A stretch of DNA of 64,000 nt from Pseudomonas sp. CFBP13508 (GCF_005233515.1 NZ_QFZZ01000003.1:711259-775258); one strand, 5' to 3'. Shown: positions 16,826 to 25,906, counted from the stretch's first letter. Notes: generated by a model from the sequence alone, not told the origin. Numbers and translations are program-made.

Positions 16826-18220
16826 ATGCGTTGCCTGTTGTTCGCCTGTCTGTTGCTCGGTTCCCTGCCCGCCTTCGCCCTGGATCGCTTTCAGGTCGAA
16901 GGCTATGCGCTGCCCAACGGTTTGCAACTGATGCTCAAGCCCGGCACCGAGCGTGGGCATGTGGCGATCCGGCTGGTGGTCGGCGTCGGCCTCGATGACT
17001 TCGATTGCGACGAAAAAGAGCTGCCGCATTTGCTCGAACACCTGCTGTTCAGCGGTATCGACGCCACCGGCGAAGGCGGTCTGGAAGAACGCATGCAGGC
17101 GCTCGGCGGGGACTGGAATGCGTTCACCAGCAATGCCGACACCACGTTCGTCATCGAAGCCCCGGCGAAAAACCAGCGCAAGGTGCTCGACCTGCTGCTC
17201 GCGCTGCTGACCCAGACACGCATCGACGACAACGCAATCAACGCGGCGAAACGGGTGGTCGAGCGTGAGGACGGCGGGCATTACACCAAGCTGCAACGTT
17301 TCCTCGACCGTCAGGACCTCGGTCATACCGCGAGCAATCAACTGGCTGTCGAGCTGGGACTGAAATGCCCGCAGCGCGCCGAAGTCGGCCATCTGACCCA
17401 AGAGCAATTGGAGAAGGTGCGCAAAGCCTGGTACGCGCCGAACAACATGACCCTGATCGTCGTCGGCGAACTCGACAAACTGCTGCCGGCCTATCTGGAG
17501 CGCACCTGGGGCGAGCTGGAGCCGGTCGAGCCGAGCGAACATCGGCCTCTGCCGGACATCCGCACCAGCGCCGCCCATGAACGCACCCTTACCCGTGGCT
17601 TTATCGGCGACAGCGCCAAGCTGCACTGGCTGGTGCCGGAACCGGTGCTCGACGATCAGTACGACCAGACGTTCGATATTCTCAAGGATTATCTCGACTG
17701 GGCGCTGTACCGGCAGATTCGTCTCAACCATGGCTTGTCGTACGGGCCGTGGGCCGAGCGCGAAGTGTTCGGCGGTGTCGGCTTCATGAGCCTCAACGCG
17801 GACCTGGATCGCGATGACGTCGACGAAGCCATTCAAGTGCTTGAAGACCTCAAGGCCGACCTGCTGAAAAACGGCCTCGAGCCGAGCACTTTCGCCCGCA
17901 TCAAACAAGCCGCCATGGCTCACCAAGCCTGGGCCGTGCAGGGCAACAGCGCGCTGGCGGACTATTACTGGAGCGCGCTGGCCGACTATCAGGATGGCCG
18001 CTTTGCCAATCCCGCGCGCGAGCTGCAAGGGGTGACGCTGGAAGCGGCGAACAAGGCCATGCGCGAGCTGCTGTTGCAGCCGGGGTATATCCGGATCGAG
18101 AAGCCGTTGATCAGTGATGATCAGGTGTTGTGGCTGGTCGCGGGTGGAATCGGGTTGTTGCTGCTGATCGTGATCGGCTGGCGCCTGCATCGCCGCCACA
18201 AAATCGCTGGAAGCCATTAA
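16826..18220 (+). CDS. M16 family zinc peptidase, periplasmic and membrane-anchored
   Basis: The 464-residue protein starts MRCLLFACLLLGSLPAFA, a Sec signal peptide. The inverted zinc motif HLLEH is at 68-72, with candidate third ligands E146 and E148 in AKRVVERE. A second M16 half-domain with no zinc motif follows from about residue 185. The C-terminus has one membrane helix (VLWLVAGGIGLLLLIVIGW, about 434-452) and a basic tail. The enzyme is therefore predicted to act in the periplasm while tethered to the inner membrane, unlike soluble pitrilysin or mitochondrial processing peptidase. Its substrates are unknown. Repeat elements flank it and no operon partner is seen. Confidence 0.85.
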   Translation: MRCLLFACLLLGSLPAFALDRFQVEGYALPNGLQLMLKPGTERGHVAIRLVVGVGLDDFDCDEKELPHLLEHLLFSGIDATGEGGLEERMQALGGDWNAFTSNADTTFVIEAPAKNQRKVLDLLLALLTQTRIDDNAINAAKRVVEREDGGHYTKLQRFLDRQDLGHTASNQLAVELGLKCPQRAEVGHLTQEQLEKVRKAWYAPNNMTLIVVGELDKLLPAYLERTWGELEPVEPSEHRPLPDIRTSAAHERTLTRGFIGDSAKLHWLVPEPVLDDQYDQTFDILKDYLDWALYRQIRLNHGLSYGPWAEREVFGGVGFMSLNADLDRDDVDEAIQVLEDLKADLLKNGLEPSTFARIKQAAMAHQAWAVQGNSALADYYWSALADYQDGRFANPARELQGVTLEAANKAMRELLLQPGYIRIEKPLISDDQVLWLVAGGIGLLLLIVIGWRLHRRHKIAGSH

Positions 18221-18240
18221 TCCTGTGATGAGTGAGCACT

Positions 18241-18374
18241 TGTGGCGAGGGGATTTATCCCCGATGGGCTGCGCAGCAGCCCCAATAAGGGCAGCTCGGT
18301 ATATCCAGACAAAATTCGCTTGCAGGCTCTACGACGGCTGCGCCGCCGATCGGGGATAAATCCCCTCGCCACAG
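18241..18374. repeat. Palindromic repeat pair, TGTGGCGAGGGGATTTATCC family
   Basis: TGTGGCGAGGGGATTTATCC begins at 18241 and its inverted partner ends at 18373. The spacer carries a smaller hairpin, GGGCTGCGCAGCAGCCC. This is a third REP-like family. Confidence 0.85.
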
Positions 18375-18431
18375 GGGGCATGCGGCGTTAACCTTTCCGG
18401 GATTTTCCCCCTATCGTCGTGAACCGCCAAA

Positions 18432-19460
18432 ATGCCAAAACTGACCCTCCTTATCCAGCGCATTCTCGAGCTGATGAAGCGCTACCCCGGGGTTATTGCG
18501 GCGGGTGGTTTCATTTCCGGGGTCGGCAGTTTCATCCTCGTCGATCGCCAACAGGGGCTGGCCAGCTGGATCACAGTGATCATGCTGCTCAGCTGGATCT
18601 GGCTGATGCTGGAAAACACCCTGACCGGCCTGTTCACGAGAATCTTTAAACGCGAGATTCCCCAGCCGCTGCTGCGCTACGCGACGCAGATGATCCATCA
18701 GGAAAGCCTGTTTTTCGTTCTGCCATTCTTCTTCATCACCACCACGTGGAACAGCGGCCAGTTTGTCTTCACGGGGCTGCTCAGCGTTGCTGCACTGATC
18801 TCTATCGTCGATCCGCTGTACTACAAATGGCTGGCGCCACGGCGCTGGGCGTTTCTCGCGCTGCACACCCTGACCCTGTTCGCCGCCCTGCTCACCGCGC
18901 TGCCAGTAATCATGCACCTGACCACCGCGCAGAGTTTCAAATGGGCGCTGGGGATTGCCGTGCTGCTGTCGTTCCCGAGCCTGGCGTCGATCTTCCCGAT
19001 CCGCACGGTGCGCAACGCCCTGGCGATTCTGTTCATCACAGTCGGCATCGGCGGCGTCGGTTGGGCGCTGCGTTCGTGGGTGCCACCGGCAACGCTGTGG
19101 ATGACCGACGTGGCGATCAGCACGCAGCTGCAGGATCGCACCCCCGGCGCCAGCCTCGAAACCGTCAGCGCCGAGCAGATCCGCAGCGGCGGGCTCTACG
19201 CCTACACCGCAATCAACGCGCCGCGCGGCCTCGATGAGCGGATTTATCACGTGTGGACCTTCAACGGCAAAGAGGTCGACCGCATCGCCCTCGACATCCA
19301 TGGCGGGCGCAAGGAAGGCTACCGGGCGTGGACGCACAAACAGAATTTCCCCGGCAACCCGGCGGGCAAGTGGCAGGTGCGGGTGTTGACCGAGGACGGG
19401 CAGTTGATCGGCGTGCTGCGTTTCGCTATCACCGACAGCACACCGGCCAAAGAAAAGTAA
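18432..19460 (+). CDS. DUF5924/DUF2914 family membrane protein
   Basis: This 342-residue protein has about six to seven membrane helices between residues 15 and 220 (for example GVIAAGGFISGVGSFILV and FVLPFFFITTTW). A soluble C-terminal domain of about 110 residues carries IYHVWTFNGKEVDRIALDIH and the GKWQVRVLTEDGQLIGVLRF end. That end matches my memory of DUF2914, a domain often attached to membrane or signalling proteins; the membrane part fits DUF5924. The role is unknown. It sits 54 bp upstream of the Mla-like operon on the same strand and might be cotranscribed with it. Confidence 0.75.
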   Translation: MPKLTLLIQRILELMKRYPGVIAAGGFISGVGSFILVDRQQGLASWITVIMLLSWIWLMLENTLTGLFTRIFKREIPQPLLRYATQMIHQESLFFVLPFFFITTTWNSGQFVFTGLLSVAALISIVDPLYYKWLAPRRWAFLALHTLTLFAALLTALPVIMHLTTAQSFKWALGIAVLLSFPSLASIFPIRTVRNALAILFITVGIGGVGWALRSWVPPATLWMTDVAISTQLQDRTPGASLETVSAEQIRSGGLYAYTAINAPRGLDERIYHVWTFNGKEVDRIALDIHGGRKEGYRAWTHKQNFPGNPAGKWQVRVLTEDGQLIGVLRFAITDSTPAKEK

Positions 19461-19514
19461 TCCGGTTCGTGCTATTACGTAGGATCTCGTAACGGCCGTA
19501 CAAGCACGGAGCTT

Positions 19515-20663
19515 ATGACCAGCAGCCCAACCCCCGGCAGTGCCCACCTGGACACCGCGTTCAGCCCTGCCCGCCTGCGGGTCAGCGGCGACTGGACGCT
19601 CGCCCATTACACCGCGCTCAAGCACCTGAGCGAAAAGCTCCATGGCCAGTACGACGCCAATACACCGATAGACCTCAACGACCTCGGTGCCCTCGACACC
19701 GCTGGCGCATCGTTGCTGGTCGAGCTGCTCGGTTCCGAACGCTTGGGCAAAACCGCCGAACACCCCGATTGCACCCTTTCAACTGCCGACCGCGCCTTGC
19801 TGCAAACCGTGTACTGCTCGCTGAGTGATTTCTGCGTGCCGATCAAGGAGCCGGAGGTCAGCGTCAGCGTGCAACTGCTGACGCGCATCGGCCGCGCAGT
19901 GGATACGGTGTGGAAAGACACGATGCAGCTGCTTGGCTTCGTCGGCCTGATTCTCGAAGTCATCGCCCGTGGTCTGTTGCGGCCCAAGCGCTGGCGCATT
20001 ACACCGATGATCGCGCACATCGAGCAGACCGGTCTCGACGCCGCGCCGATCGTGGCCCTGCTGACGTTTCTGGTCGGCGCGGTGGTGGCGTTTCTCGGCG
20101 CCACAGTGCTGGCCAGTTTCGGCGCGACGATTTTTACCGTGGACCTGGTCGGCTTCTCGTTCCTGCGCGAATTCGGCGTGCTGCTCACGGCGATCCTGAT
20201 GGCCGGGCGCACCGCCAGTGCCTTCACCGCGCAGATCGGCTCGATGAAGGCCAACGAAGAAATCGACGCGATCCGCACACTCGGCCTCGACCCCATCGAG
20301 TTGCTGGTAGTGCCGCGCGTGCTGGCGCTGCTGGTGGCGCTGCCGATGCTGACGTTCCTGGCGATGCTCTCGGGGATTGTTGGCGGCGGCGTGGTCTGCG
20401 CAGTGTCGCTGGACATCTCGCCGGCGATGTTCCTCTCGCTGCTGCAATCGGACATCGGCATTCAGCATTTTCTGGTCGGCTTGGTGAAGGCGCCGATCTT
20501 CGCCTTCCTGATCGCGGCGATCGGTTGCCTGGAAGGCTTCAAGGTCAGCGGCAGCGCCGAGTCGGTCGGCGCGCACACCACCTCCAGCGTGGTCCAGTCG
20601 ATTTTCGTGGTGATCGTGCTCGATGCGGTGGCCGCGCTGTTTTTCATGGAGATGGGCTGGTGA
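19515..20663 (+). CDS. MlaE-type ABC permease with N-terminal STAS domain
   Basis: The first gene of a four-gene lipid-transport operon encodes a 382-residue permease. Residues 1-125 form a STAS-like domain (LRVSGDWTLAHYTALKHL, then IDLNDLGALDTAGASLLVEL). The rest is an MlaE/YrbE permease with GRTASAFTAQIGSMKANEEI near 234-253 and about five helices. In the canonical Mla system STAS is a separate protein (MlaB); here it is fused to the permease. The system should move phospholipid or another lipid across the envelope. A GGAG site precedes the ATG. The stop overlaps the next gene by 4 bp. Confidence 0.92.
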   Translation: MTSSPTPGSAHLDTAFSPARLRVSGDWTLAHYTALKHLSEKLHGQYDANTPIDLNDLGALDTAGASLLVELLGSERLGKTAEHPDCTLSTADRALLQTVYCSLSDFCVPIKEPEVSVSVQLLTRIGRAVDTVWKDTMQLLGFVGLILEVIARGLLRPKRWRITPMIAHIEQTGLDAAPIVALLTFLVGAVVAFLGATVLASFGATIFTVDLVGFSFLREFGVLLTAILMAGRTASAFTAQIGSMKANEEIDAIRTLGLDPIELLVVPRVLALLVALPMLTFLAMLSGIVGGGVVCAVSLDISPAMFLSLLQSDIGIQHFLVGLVKAPIFAFLIAAIGCLEGFKVSGSAESVGAHTTSSVVQSIFVVIVLDAVAALFFMEMGW

Positions 20664-21463
20664 GTCGTCTACCCCGCGCGCCCTCGGAGGCGGTGATCGA
20701 GGTCCGTGGCCTGTGCAATCGCTTCGGCCCGCAGAGCGTGCACGAGAACCTTGATCTGGACGTGTACAAGGGCGAAATCCTCGCCGTGGTCGGTGGCTCC
20801 GGCACCGGCAAATCGGTGTTGCTGCGCAGCATCGTCGGGCTGAATCGGCCCAGCGAGGGCATGGTCAAGGTCTTCGGCCAGAACCTGCCGAATCTGCCCG
20901 AGCATGAACGCTCGCTGATCGAACGCCGTTTCGGTGTGCTGTTCCAGAAAGGCGCGCTGTTCTCTTCGCTGACCGTAACCGAGAACGTCGCCCTGCCCCT
21001 GATCGAACACGCCGGCCTCAGCCGCCACGACGCCGAGCACCTGGCGGCGGTGAAACTGGCACTGGCCGGGCTGCCGCTGTCGGCGGCGGACAAATACCCG
21101 GCGTCGCTGTCCGGCGGCATGATCAAGCGTGCGGCGCTGGCGCGGGCCCTGGCGCTGGATCCGGACATTCTGTTTCTCGACGAACCCACCGCCGGCCTTG
21201 ATCCGATTGGCGCGGCGCAGTTCGATCAATTGATCCTGACCCTGCGTGATGCGTTGGGCCTGAGTGTGTTTCTGGTCACCCACGACCTCGACACGCTGTA
21301 CACCATCACCGATCGCGTGGCGGTGCTGGCGCAGAAGAAAGTGCTGGTCGCCGGCCCGATCGACGTGGTCTCGGAAACCGCCGACGCGTGGATTCACGAA
21401 TACTTCCACGGCCCGCGCGGCCGCTCGGCGCTGGACGCCGCCAAACTGCTCAACGAGGTCTGA
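20660..21463 (+). CDS. MlaF-like ABC ATPase
   Basis: This 267-residue ATPase powers the Mla-like transporter. It has Walker A GGSGTGKS near residue 41, the signature LSGGM near 152, Walker B DILFLDEPTAGLDP near 170, and the switch histidine in VFLVTHDLD. The proposed start is a GTG at 20660 that overlaps the permease stop as GTGA. The protein begins MSRLPRAPSEAVIEVRGL. No closer start with a ribosome site is visible, and this coupling is common in the family. The MCE gene starts 1 bp after its stop. Confidence 0.93.
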   Translation: MSRLPRAPSEAVIEVRGLCNRFGPQSVHENLDLDVYKGEILAVVGGSGTGKSVLLRSIVGLNRPSEGMVKVFGQNLPNLPEHERSLIERRFGVLFQKGALFSSLTVTENVALPLIEHAGLSRHDAEHLAAVKLALAGLPLSAADKYPASLSGGMIKRAALARALALDPDILFLDEPTAGLDPIGAAQFDQLILTLRDALGLSVFLVTHDLDTLYTITDRVAVLAQKKVLVAGPIDVVSETADAWIHEYFHGPRGRSALDAAKLLNEV

Positions 21464-21464
21464 A

Positions 21465-22403
21465 ATGGAAACCCGAGCCCATCATGTGTTGATCGGCCTG
21501 TTCACGGTGATCGTCGTGGCCGGCGCCCTGCTCTTCGGCCTGTTTCTGGCCAAGTCCAGCGTCGACACCGAGTTCAAGGATTACGAAGTGGTGTTCAACG
21601 AAGCGGTCAGCGGTCTGTCCAAGGGCAGCTCGGTGCAGTACAGCGGGATCAAGGTCGGAGACGTGGTCAGCCTGCGCCTCGACCCGCAGGACCCGCGCCG
21701 GGTGCTGGCGCGGATTCGTCTGGCGGGCGACACGCCGGTCAAGGAAGACACCCAGGCCAAACTGGCGCTGACCGGCATCACCGGCACCTCGATCATTCAG
21801 CTCAGCGGCGGCACACCCGAGAGCCCGAAACTGCGCGGGCATGACGGCAAGCTGCCGACGCTGATCGCCTCGCCCTCGCCTATTTCGCGTCTGCTCAATG
21901 ACAGCAGCGACTTGATGACCGGCATCAGCGCCCTGCTGCAAAACGCCAACCACATGTTCTCCGCGGAAAACGTCGAGCGCGTGAGCAAGACCCTCGCCCA
22001 TCTGGAACAGACCACCGGTACCATCAACGACCAGCGCGGCGACATCAAACAAGCGATGCAGCAACTGGCGACCGTCGGCAAACAGGCCGGCAGCATGCTC
22101 GAGCAGACCTCACTGCTGATGCGCAACGCCAACGGCCTGCTCAACGATCAGGGCAAACAGGCCCTGGGCAGCGCCGAGCAGGCGATGAAGTCGCTGGAGC
22201 AAAGCAGCGTGACCATCAACGGTTTGCTCAGCAAAAACCAGAATTCCCTGGATAACGGCATGCAGGGCCTCAACGGCCTGGCCCCGGCGATTCGCGAACT
22301 GCGCGAGACGCTGACCTCGCTGCGCGCCATTTCTCAACGCCTTGAGGCCAACCCCAGCGGCTACCTGCTGGGCAGCGACAAGAACAAGGAATTCACCCCA
22401 TGA
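21465..22403 (+). CDS. MlaD-like MCE domain protein
   Basis: This 312-residue protein has one N-terminal membrane helix (VLIGLFTVIVVAGALLFGLF, about 8-27) and a single MCE domain (DYEVVFNEAVSGLSKGSSVQ to TGITGTSIIQLSGG, about 40-112). A long helical C-terminal region rich in Gln and Ser follows (140-300). MCE proteins form hexameric rings that carry lipid through the periplasm, and the long helix suggests a needle-like extension. The ATG at 21465 follows the preceding stop directly. Its own stop overlaps the lipoprotein start as ATGA. Confidence 0.92.
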   Translation: METRAHHVLIGLFTVIVVAGALLFGLFLAKSSVDTEFKDYEVVFNEAVSGLSKGSSVQYSGIKVGDVVSLRLDPQDPRRVLARIRLAGDTPVKEDTQAKLALTGITGTSIIQLSGGTPESPKLRGHDGKLPTLIASPSPISRLLNDSSDLMTGISALLQNANHMFSAENVERVSKTLAHLEQTTGTINDQRGDIKQAMQQLATVGKQAGSMLEQTSLLMRNANGLLNDQGKQALGSAEQAMKSLEQSSVTINGLLSKNQNSLDNGMQGLNGLAPAIRELRETLTSLRAISQRLEANPSGYLLGSDKNKEFTP

Positions 22404-23026
22404 AGCTGACTCGAATCGCCCTGCTCGGCGCTGGCCTGACCCTGATCGGTGCTTGCTCGATCTTGCCCAAGTCGGAACCCTCGGACGTCTACCGCCTGCC
22501 CGCCGCCCAAGCGCCCGCCTCGGCCAGCCCGGCGGCGACGCAGTCGTGGTCGCTGCGCTTGAATAAGTTGCAGGCCAGCGAAGCGCTGAACCGGCCGAGC
22601 ATTGCCGTGATTCCGCAGGGCGATGTGATCAGCTCCTACAAGGGCTCGCGCTGGAGCGATCCGGCGCCGGTGCTGCTGCGCAATCGCCTGCTCGATGGAT
22701 TCCAGCGTGACGGCAGAGTGACGCTGCTGAGCACCGACGACAGCAACTTCCAGGCGGATTTGGAGCTGGGCGGCAGTTTGCAGGCGTTTCAGACCGAATA
22801 TCAGGGCACCCAGGCCGGCGTCGTGGTGCGGGTCGATGCGTTGCTGGTGCGTGGTTACGACCAGCGCATCCTCGCCAGCCGCCGTTTTGAAGAGCGCCAG
22901 CCGTTGAATGATGTGCAGGTGCCAGCGGTGGTCGCCGGGTTTGGCCAGGCCAGTGATCGCCTCACGGCCAAGGTTGTGGCATGGGCCGTAGAGCAAGGGC
23001 AGAAACTGGCCCCGCAACCGCGCTGA
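22400..23026 (+). CDS. ABC-type transport auxiliary lipoprotein (PqiC-like)
   Basis: This 208-residue protein begins MKLTRIALLGAGLTLIGACS, with the lipobox IGAC placing the lipidated cysteine at residue 19. The mature protein matches the ABC_trans_aux (PqiC/YmbA) family of outer membrane lipoproteins that accompany MCE systems. It probably closes the lipid route at the outer membrane. It overlaps the MCE gene by 4 bp and ends the operon; a REPIN follows 14 bp after the stop. P. aeruginosa carries a similar four-gene set elsewhere on its chromosome, separate from the classic mla operon. Confidence 0.9.
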   Translation: MKLTRIALLGAGLTLIGACSILPKSEPSDVYRLPAAQAPASASPAATQSWSLRLNKLQASEALNRPSIAVIPQGDVISSYKGSRWSDPAPVLLRNRLLDGFQRDGRVTLLSTDDSNFQADLELGGSLQAFQTEYQGTQAGVVVRVDALLVRGYDQRILASRRFEERQPLNDVQVPAVVAGFGQASDRLTAKVVAWAVEQGQKLAPQPR

Positions 23027-23040
23027 CACACCACAATCCC

Positions 23041-23129
23041 TGTGGGAGCGAGCCTGCTCGCGAAAGCGGTGTATCAGTCACCTAAGCGTTGACTGACACT
23101 CCGTCTTCGCGAGCAGGCTCGCTCCCACA
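23041..23129. repeat. REPIN copy, GTGGGAGCGAGCCTGCTCGCG family
   Basis: TGTGGGAGCGAGCCTGCTCG starts at 23041 and the inverted copy ends at 23129, with a spacer of about 41 bases. It separates the convergent lipid operon and the SpmAB gene. Confidence 0.9.
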
Positions 23130-23142
23130 TGGGAATTTTTGC

Positions 23143-24372
23143 TCAGCCGAAGAACCAGTAGCAGACCCCGATAGCGCCCACCACTCCGGCAAACTCCGCC
23201 AGCAACGCACACCCCACCGCGTGCCGTGCGCGCTGAATGCCCACCGCGCCGAAGTACACCGCCAGCACATAGAACGTGGTTTCGGTACTGCCCTGCACCG
23301 TCGCCGCGACCAGCGCCGGGAAGCTGTCGACGCCGGAAGTCTGCATGGTCTCGATGAGCATCGCCCGCGCCGCGCTGCCGGAAAACGGTTTGACCATCGC
23401 CGTCGGCAATGCATCGACGAAGCGCGTGTCCCAACCGGCCCACTCGACCAGATGCCGAATACCGTCCAGGCCGAAATCCAGCGCACCAGAGGCGCGCAAC
23501 ACCCCGACTGCACACAGCATCGCGACCAGATACGGCAAGAGATTCTTCGCCACATCGAAGCCTTCTTTCGCGCCTTCGACGAACGCCTCGTACACCTTGA
23601 CCTTGCGCAGCGCGCCGATCAGCAGAAACAGCATGATCAGGCCGAACAGCGTGAGATTGCCGAGGATCGACGACAATCCCGCCAGCGCTGTCGCAGATAG
23701 GGTGCCGAGCAGGGCCATGAAACCGCCAAGGATCAGCGCGCCGGGTAGCAGATAGGCGAGCACTACCGGGTCCCAGATGCGCAGGCGTTGCATGAAGGCT
23801 ACGGAAAGGAAACCGACGATAGTCGAGCAACTGGTCGCCAGCAGAATTGGCAGGAACACCAGCGTCGGATCCGGCGCGCCTTGCTGGGCGCGGTACATGA
23901 AAATGGTCACGGGCAGCAGGGTCAGCGACGAGGCGTTGAGCACCAGAAACAGGATCTGCGCGTTGCTGGCGATGGTGGCGCTGGGGTTGAGCTCCTGCAG
24001 TGCTTTCATGGCTTTGAGGCCAATAGGCGTGGCGGCGTTGTCCAGGCCCAGGCCGTTGGCGGCGAAGTTCAGCGTGATCAGGCCGAGGGCAGGGTGACCG
24101 GCCGGTACTTCCGGCATCAGCCGCAGAAACAGCGGGCCGAGGACCTTGGCCAGCCATTCGACGATCCCGGCCTTTTCGGCGATGCGCAGAAAGCCCAGCC
24201 ACAAGGTGAGGGTGCCGAACAGCAGGACCATGACTTCGACCGAGAGCTTGGCCATGGCGAAAATGCTTTCCACCATCGCCGCGAAGATCCCGGCGTTGCC
24301 GCCGATCAGCCACTGCGCCAGCGCCGACACGGCTGCCACGATGAAGAAGCCAAGCCACAGGCCATTAAGCAT
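23143..24372 (-). CDS. SpmA-SpmB-like fused nucleoside-recognition (Gate) membrane protein
   Basis: This 409-residue membrane protein is a fusion of the two Gate domains known in Bacillus as SpmA and SpmB. The first half has GLITLNFAANGLGLDNAATP near 97-116 and the second MVKPFSGSAARAMLIETMQT near 324-343, both characteristic of the family. About 10 hydrophobic segments are visible. In Bacillus these proteins affect spore core dehydration, but pseudomonads make no spores, so the role here must differ; transport of a small molecule is plausible. No operon partner is seen. A hairpin separates it from gltP. Confidence 0.88.
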   Translation of the reverse strand: MLNGLWLGFFIVAAVSALAQWLIGGNAGIFAAMVESIFAMAKLSVEVMVLLFGTLTLWLGFLRIAEKAGIVEWLAKVLGPLFLRLMPEVPAGHPALGLITLNFAANGLGLDNAATPIGLKAMKALQELNPSATIASNAQILFLVLNASSLTLLPVTIFMYRAQQGAPDPTLVFLPILLATSCSTIVGFLSVAFMQRLRIWDPVVLAYLLPGALILGGFMALLGTLSATALAGLSSILGNLTLFGLIMLFLLIGALRKVKVYEAFVEGAKEGFDVAKNLLPYLVAMLCAVGVLRASGALDFGLDGIRHLVEWAGWDTRFVDALPTAMVKPFSGSAARAMLIETMQTSGVDSFPALVAATVQGSTETTFYVLAVYFGAVGIQRARHAVGCALLAEFAGVVGAIGVCYWFFG

Positions 24373-24427
24373 CAGTCAAATCCCCCGAAGAATGCGGCGA
24401 ATGATAGCGGGGTCGCCAGAAACGACA

Positions 24428-24449
24428 AACCCCGGATTGCTCCGGGGTT
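24428..24449 (-). terminator. Hairpin between gltP and the SpmAB gene
   Basis: AACCCCGGA (24428-24436) pairs with TCCGGGGTT (24441-24449) around a 4-base loop. On the minus strand it is followed by TGTCGTTTC. It would end transcripts of gltP. Confidence 0.6.
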
Positions 24450-24473
24450 CGTTGGTGGGGCGTGCATCAATCA

Positions 24474-24565
24474 CTGTGGGAGCGAGCCTGCTCGCGAAGA
24501 GGCCGGCACATTCAACATCTCTGTAGATTGATACACCGTCTTCGCGAGCAGGCTCGCTCCCACAG
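24474..24565. repeat. REPIN copy, GTGGGAGCGAGCCTGCTCGCG family
   Basis: CTGTGGGAGCGAGCCTGCTC starts at 24474 and its partner ends at 24565. The spacer shares TTCAACATCTCTGT with the copy at 62780. Confidence 0.9.
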
Positions 24566-24574
24566 GGTTTTGCA

Positions 24575-25906
24575 TCAGTTCTTGGAAATCTCGCCAGCCG
24601 GCAGTTTTTCCTTGCTGCGCCAGTGCGGCAGGGAGTTCCAGTAGCGCTCGCCCTTGGCGTCGTCGTACATGCCTTCCCAGCGCGCGATAACCAGCACCGC
24701 CAGGGCGTTACCGATCACGTTCAGTGCGGTACGCGCCATGTCCATGATGCGGTCGACACCGGCGATGAACGCCAGACCTTCCAGCGGAATGCCGACGCTG
24801 CCCAAAGTGGCCAGCAGCACCACAAAGGACACGCCCGGTACGCCGGCAATGCCTTTGGAGGTGACCATCAGCGTCAACACCAGCAGCAGTTGCTGGCTGA
24901 TCGACAGGTCGATGCCATACAGCTGGGCAATGAAGATCGCCGCGATCGACTGGTACAGGGTCGAGCCGTCTAGGTTGAACGAGTAACCGGTCGGTACCAC
25001 GAAGCTGCAGATGGCTTTCGGTGCGCCGTAGGCTTCCATCTTCTCGATGACACGTGGCAGCACGGTTTCCGAGGAGGCGGTGGAGTAGGCCAGCACCAGC
25101 TCATCCTTGAAGATACGCATCAGCTTCAGGACCGAGAAGCCGAACAGCTTGGCGATCAGGCCCAGCACGACGAAGGCGAAGAAGGCGATGGCGACGTAAA
25201 CCAGAATCACCAGTTTCGCCAGCGGCAGCAGCGAGGCGAAGCCGAAGTTGGCCACGGTCACCGCGATCAGTGCGAACACGCCGATCGGGGCGTAGTTCAT
25301 GATCATGTGGGTGACTTTGAACATGCTTTCCGAAACGCCCTGGAACATCTTCACCAGCGGCTCGCGCAGGTCCGACTGCAGGCTCGACAGGCCGAGACCG
25401 AACAGCACGGAGAAGAAGATGATCGGCAGCATTTCGCCGCGAGCCATGGCCGCGAAGATGTTCGACGGGATCAGGTTGAGGATGGTTTCGATGAACGCAT
25501 GTTCATGCTGCACTTCGGCGGCGGTCGCCTGGTACTTCGAGATGTCGACCGTGCCCAGAGTGCTCATGTCGATGCCGGTGCCCGGATGGAACACGTTGGC
25601 CAGCACCAGGCCGACGACGATGGCGATGGTGGTGACGATCTCGAAATAGATTATGGTCTTCAGGCCGATACGCCCGAGCTTCTTGGCGTCGCCGACGCCG
25701 GCGATACCGACGATCAGCGAGGAGATGACGATCGGGATCACGATCATCTTGATCAGACGGATAAAGATATCGCCTGCCGGTTGCAGGACGTTGCTGATCC
25801 ACCAGGCCTTTTCAGCACTGAAGTGGTTGAGCAACGCACCAATTGCAATCCCCAGAATCAGACCGATGAGGATCTGCCAGGCGAGGCTGATTTTTGCCTT
25901 CTTCAT
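24575..25906 (-). CDS. gltP: Glutamate/aspartate:proton symporter (DAACS family)
   Basis: This 443-residue inner membrane protein begins MKKAKISLAWQILIGLILGI, close to E. coli GltP. It has the family signatures: serine-rich ASSETVLPRVI near 280, the NLDGSTLYQS motif near 307 (NMDGT-type, sodium or proton site) and MVTSKGIAGVPGVSFVVL near 345-362 (the second hairpin). About eight helices are expected. The ATG at 25906 has AAGGG upstream; the frame extends 52 codons further but that part has no homology. It imports glutamate and aspartate. Its promoter should lie in 25907-26380. Confidence 0.93.
   Translation of the reverse strand: MKKAKISLAWQILIGLILGIAIGALLNHFSAEKAWWISNVLQPAGDIFIRLIKMIVIPIVISSLIVGIAGVGDAKKLGRIGLKTIIYFEIVTTIAIVVGLVLANVFHPGTGIDMSTLGTVDISKYQATAAEVQHEHAFIETILNLIPSNIFAAMARGEMLPIIFFSVLFGLGLSSLQSDLREPLVKMFQGVSESMFKVTHMIMNYAPIGVFALIAVTVANFGFASLLPLAKLVILVYVAIAFFAFVVLGLIAKLFGFSVLKLMRIFKDELVLAYSTASSETVLPRVIEKMEAYGAPKAICSFVVPTGYSFNLDGSTLYQSIAAIFIAQLYGIDLSISQQLLLVLTLMVTSKGIAGVPGVSFVVLLATLGSVGIPLEGLAFIAGVDRIMDMARTALNVIGNALAVLVIARWEGMYDDAKGERYWNSLPHWRSKEKLPAGEISKN

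Noticed and set aside
18411..19763. 450-codon frame opposite the DUF5924 gene
   Set aside because: It spans the gap and two genes on the other strand and shows no ribosome site or homology.
24474..24565. REPIN palindromes considered as CRISPR repeats
   Set aside because: The repeats are inverted pairs scattered over 60 kb, not direct repeats with regular spacers, and no cas gene is present.
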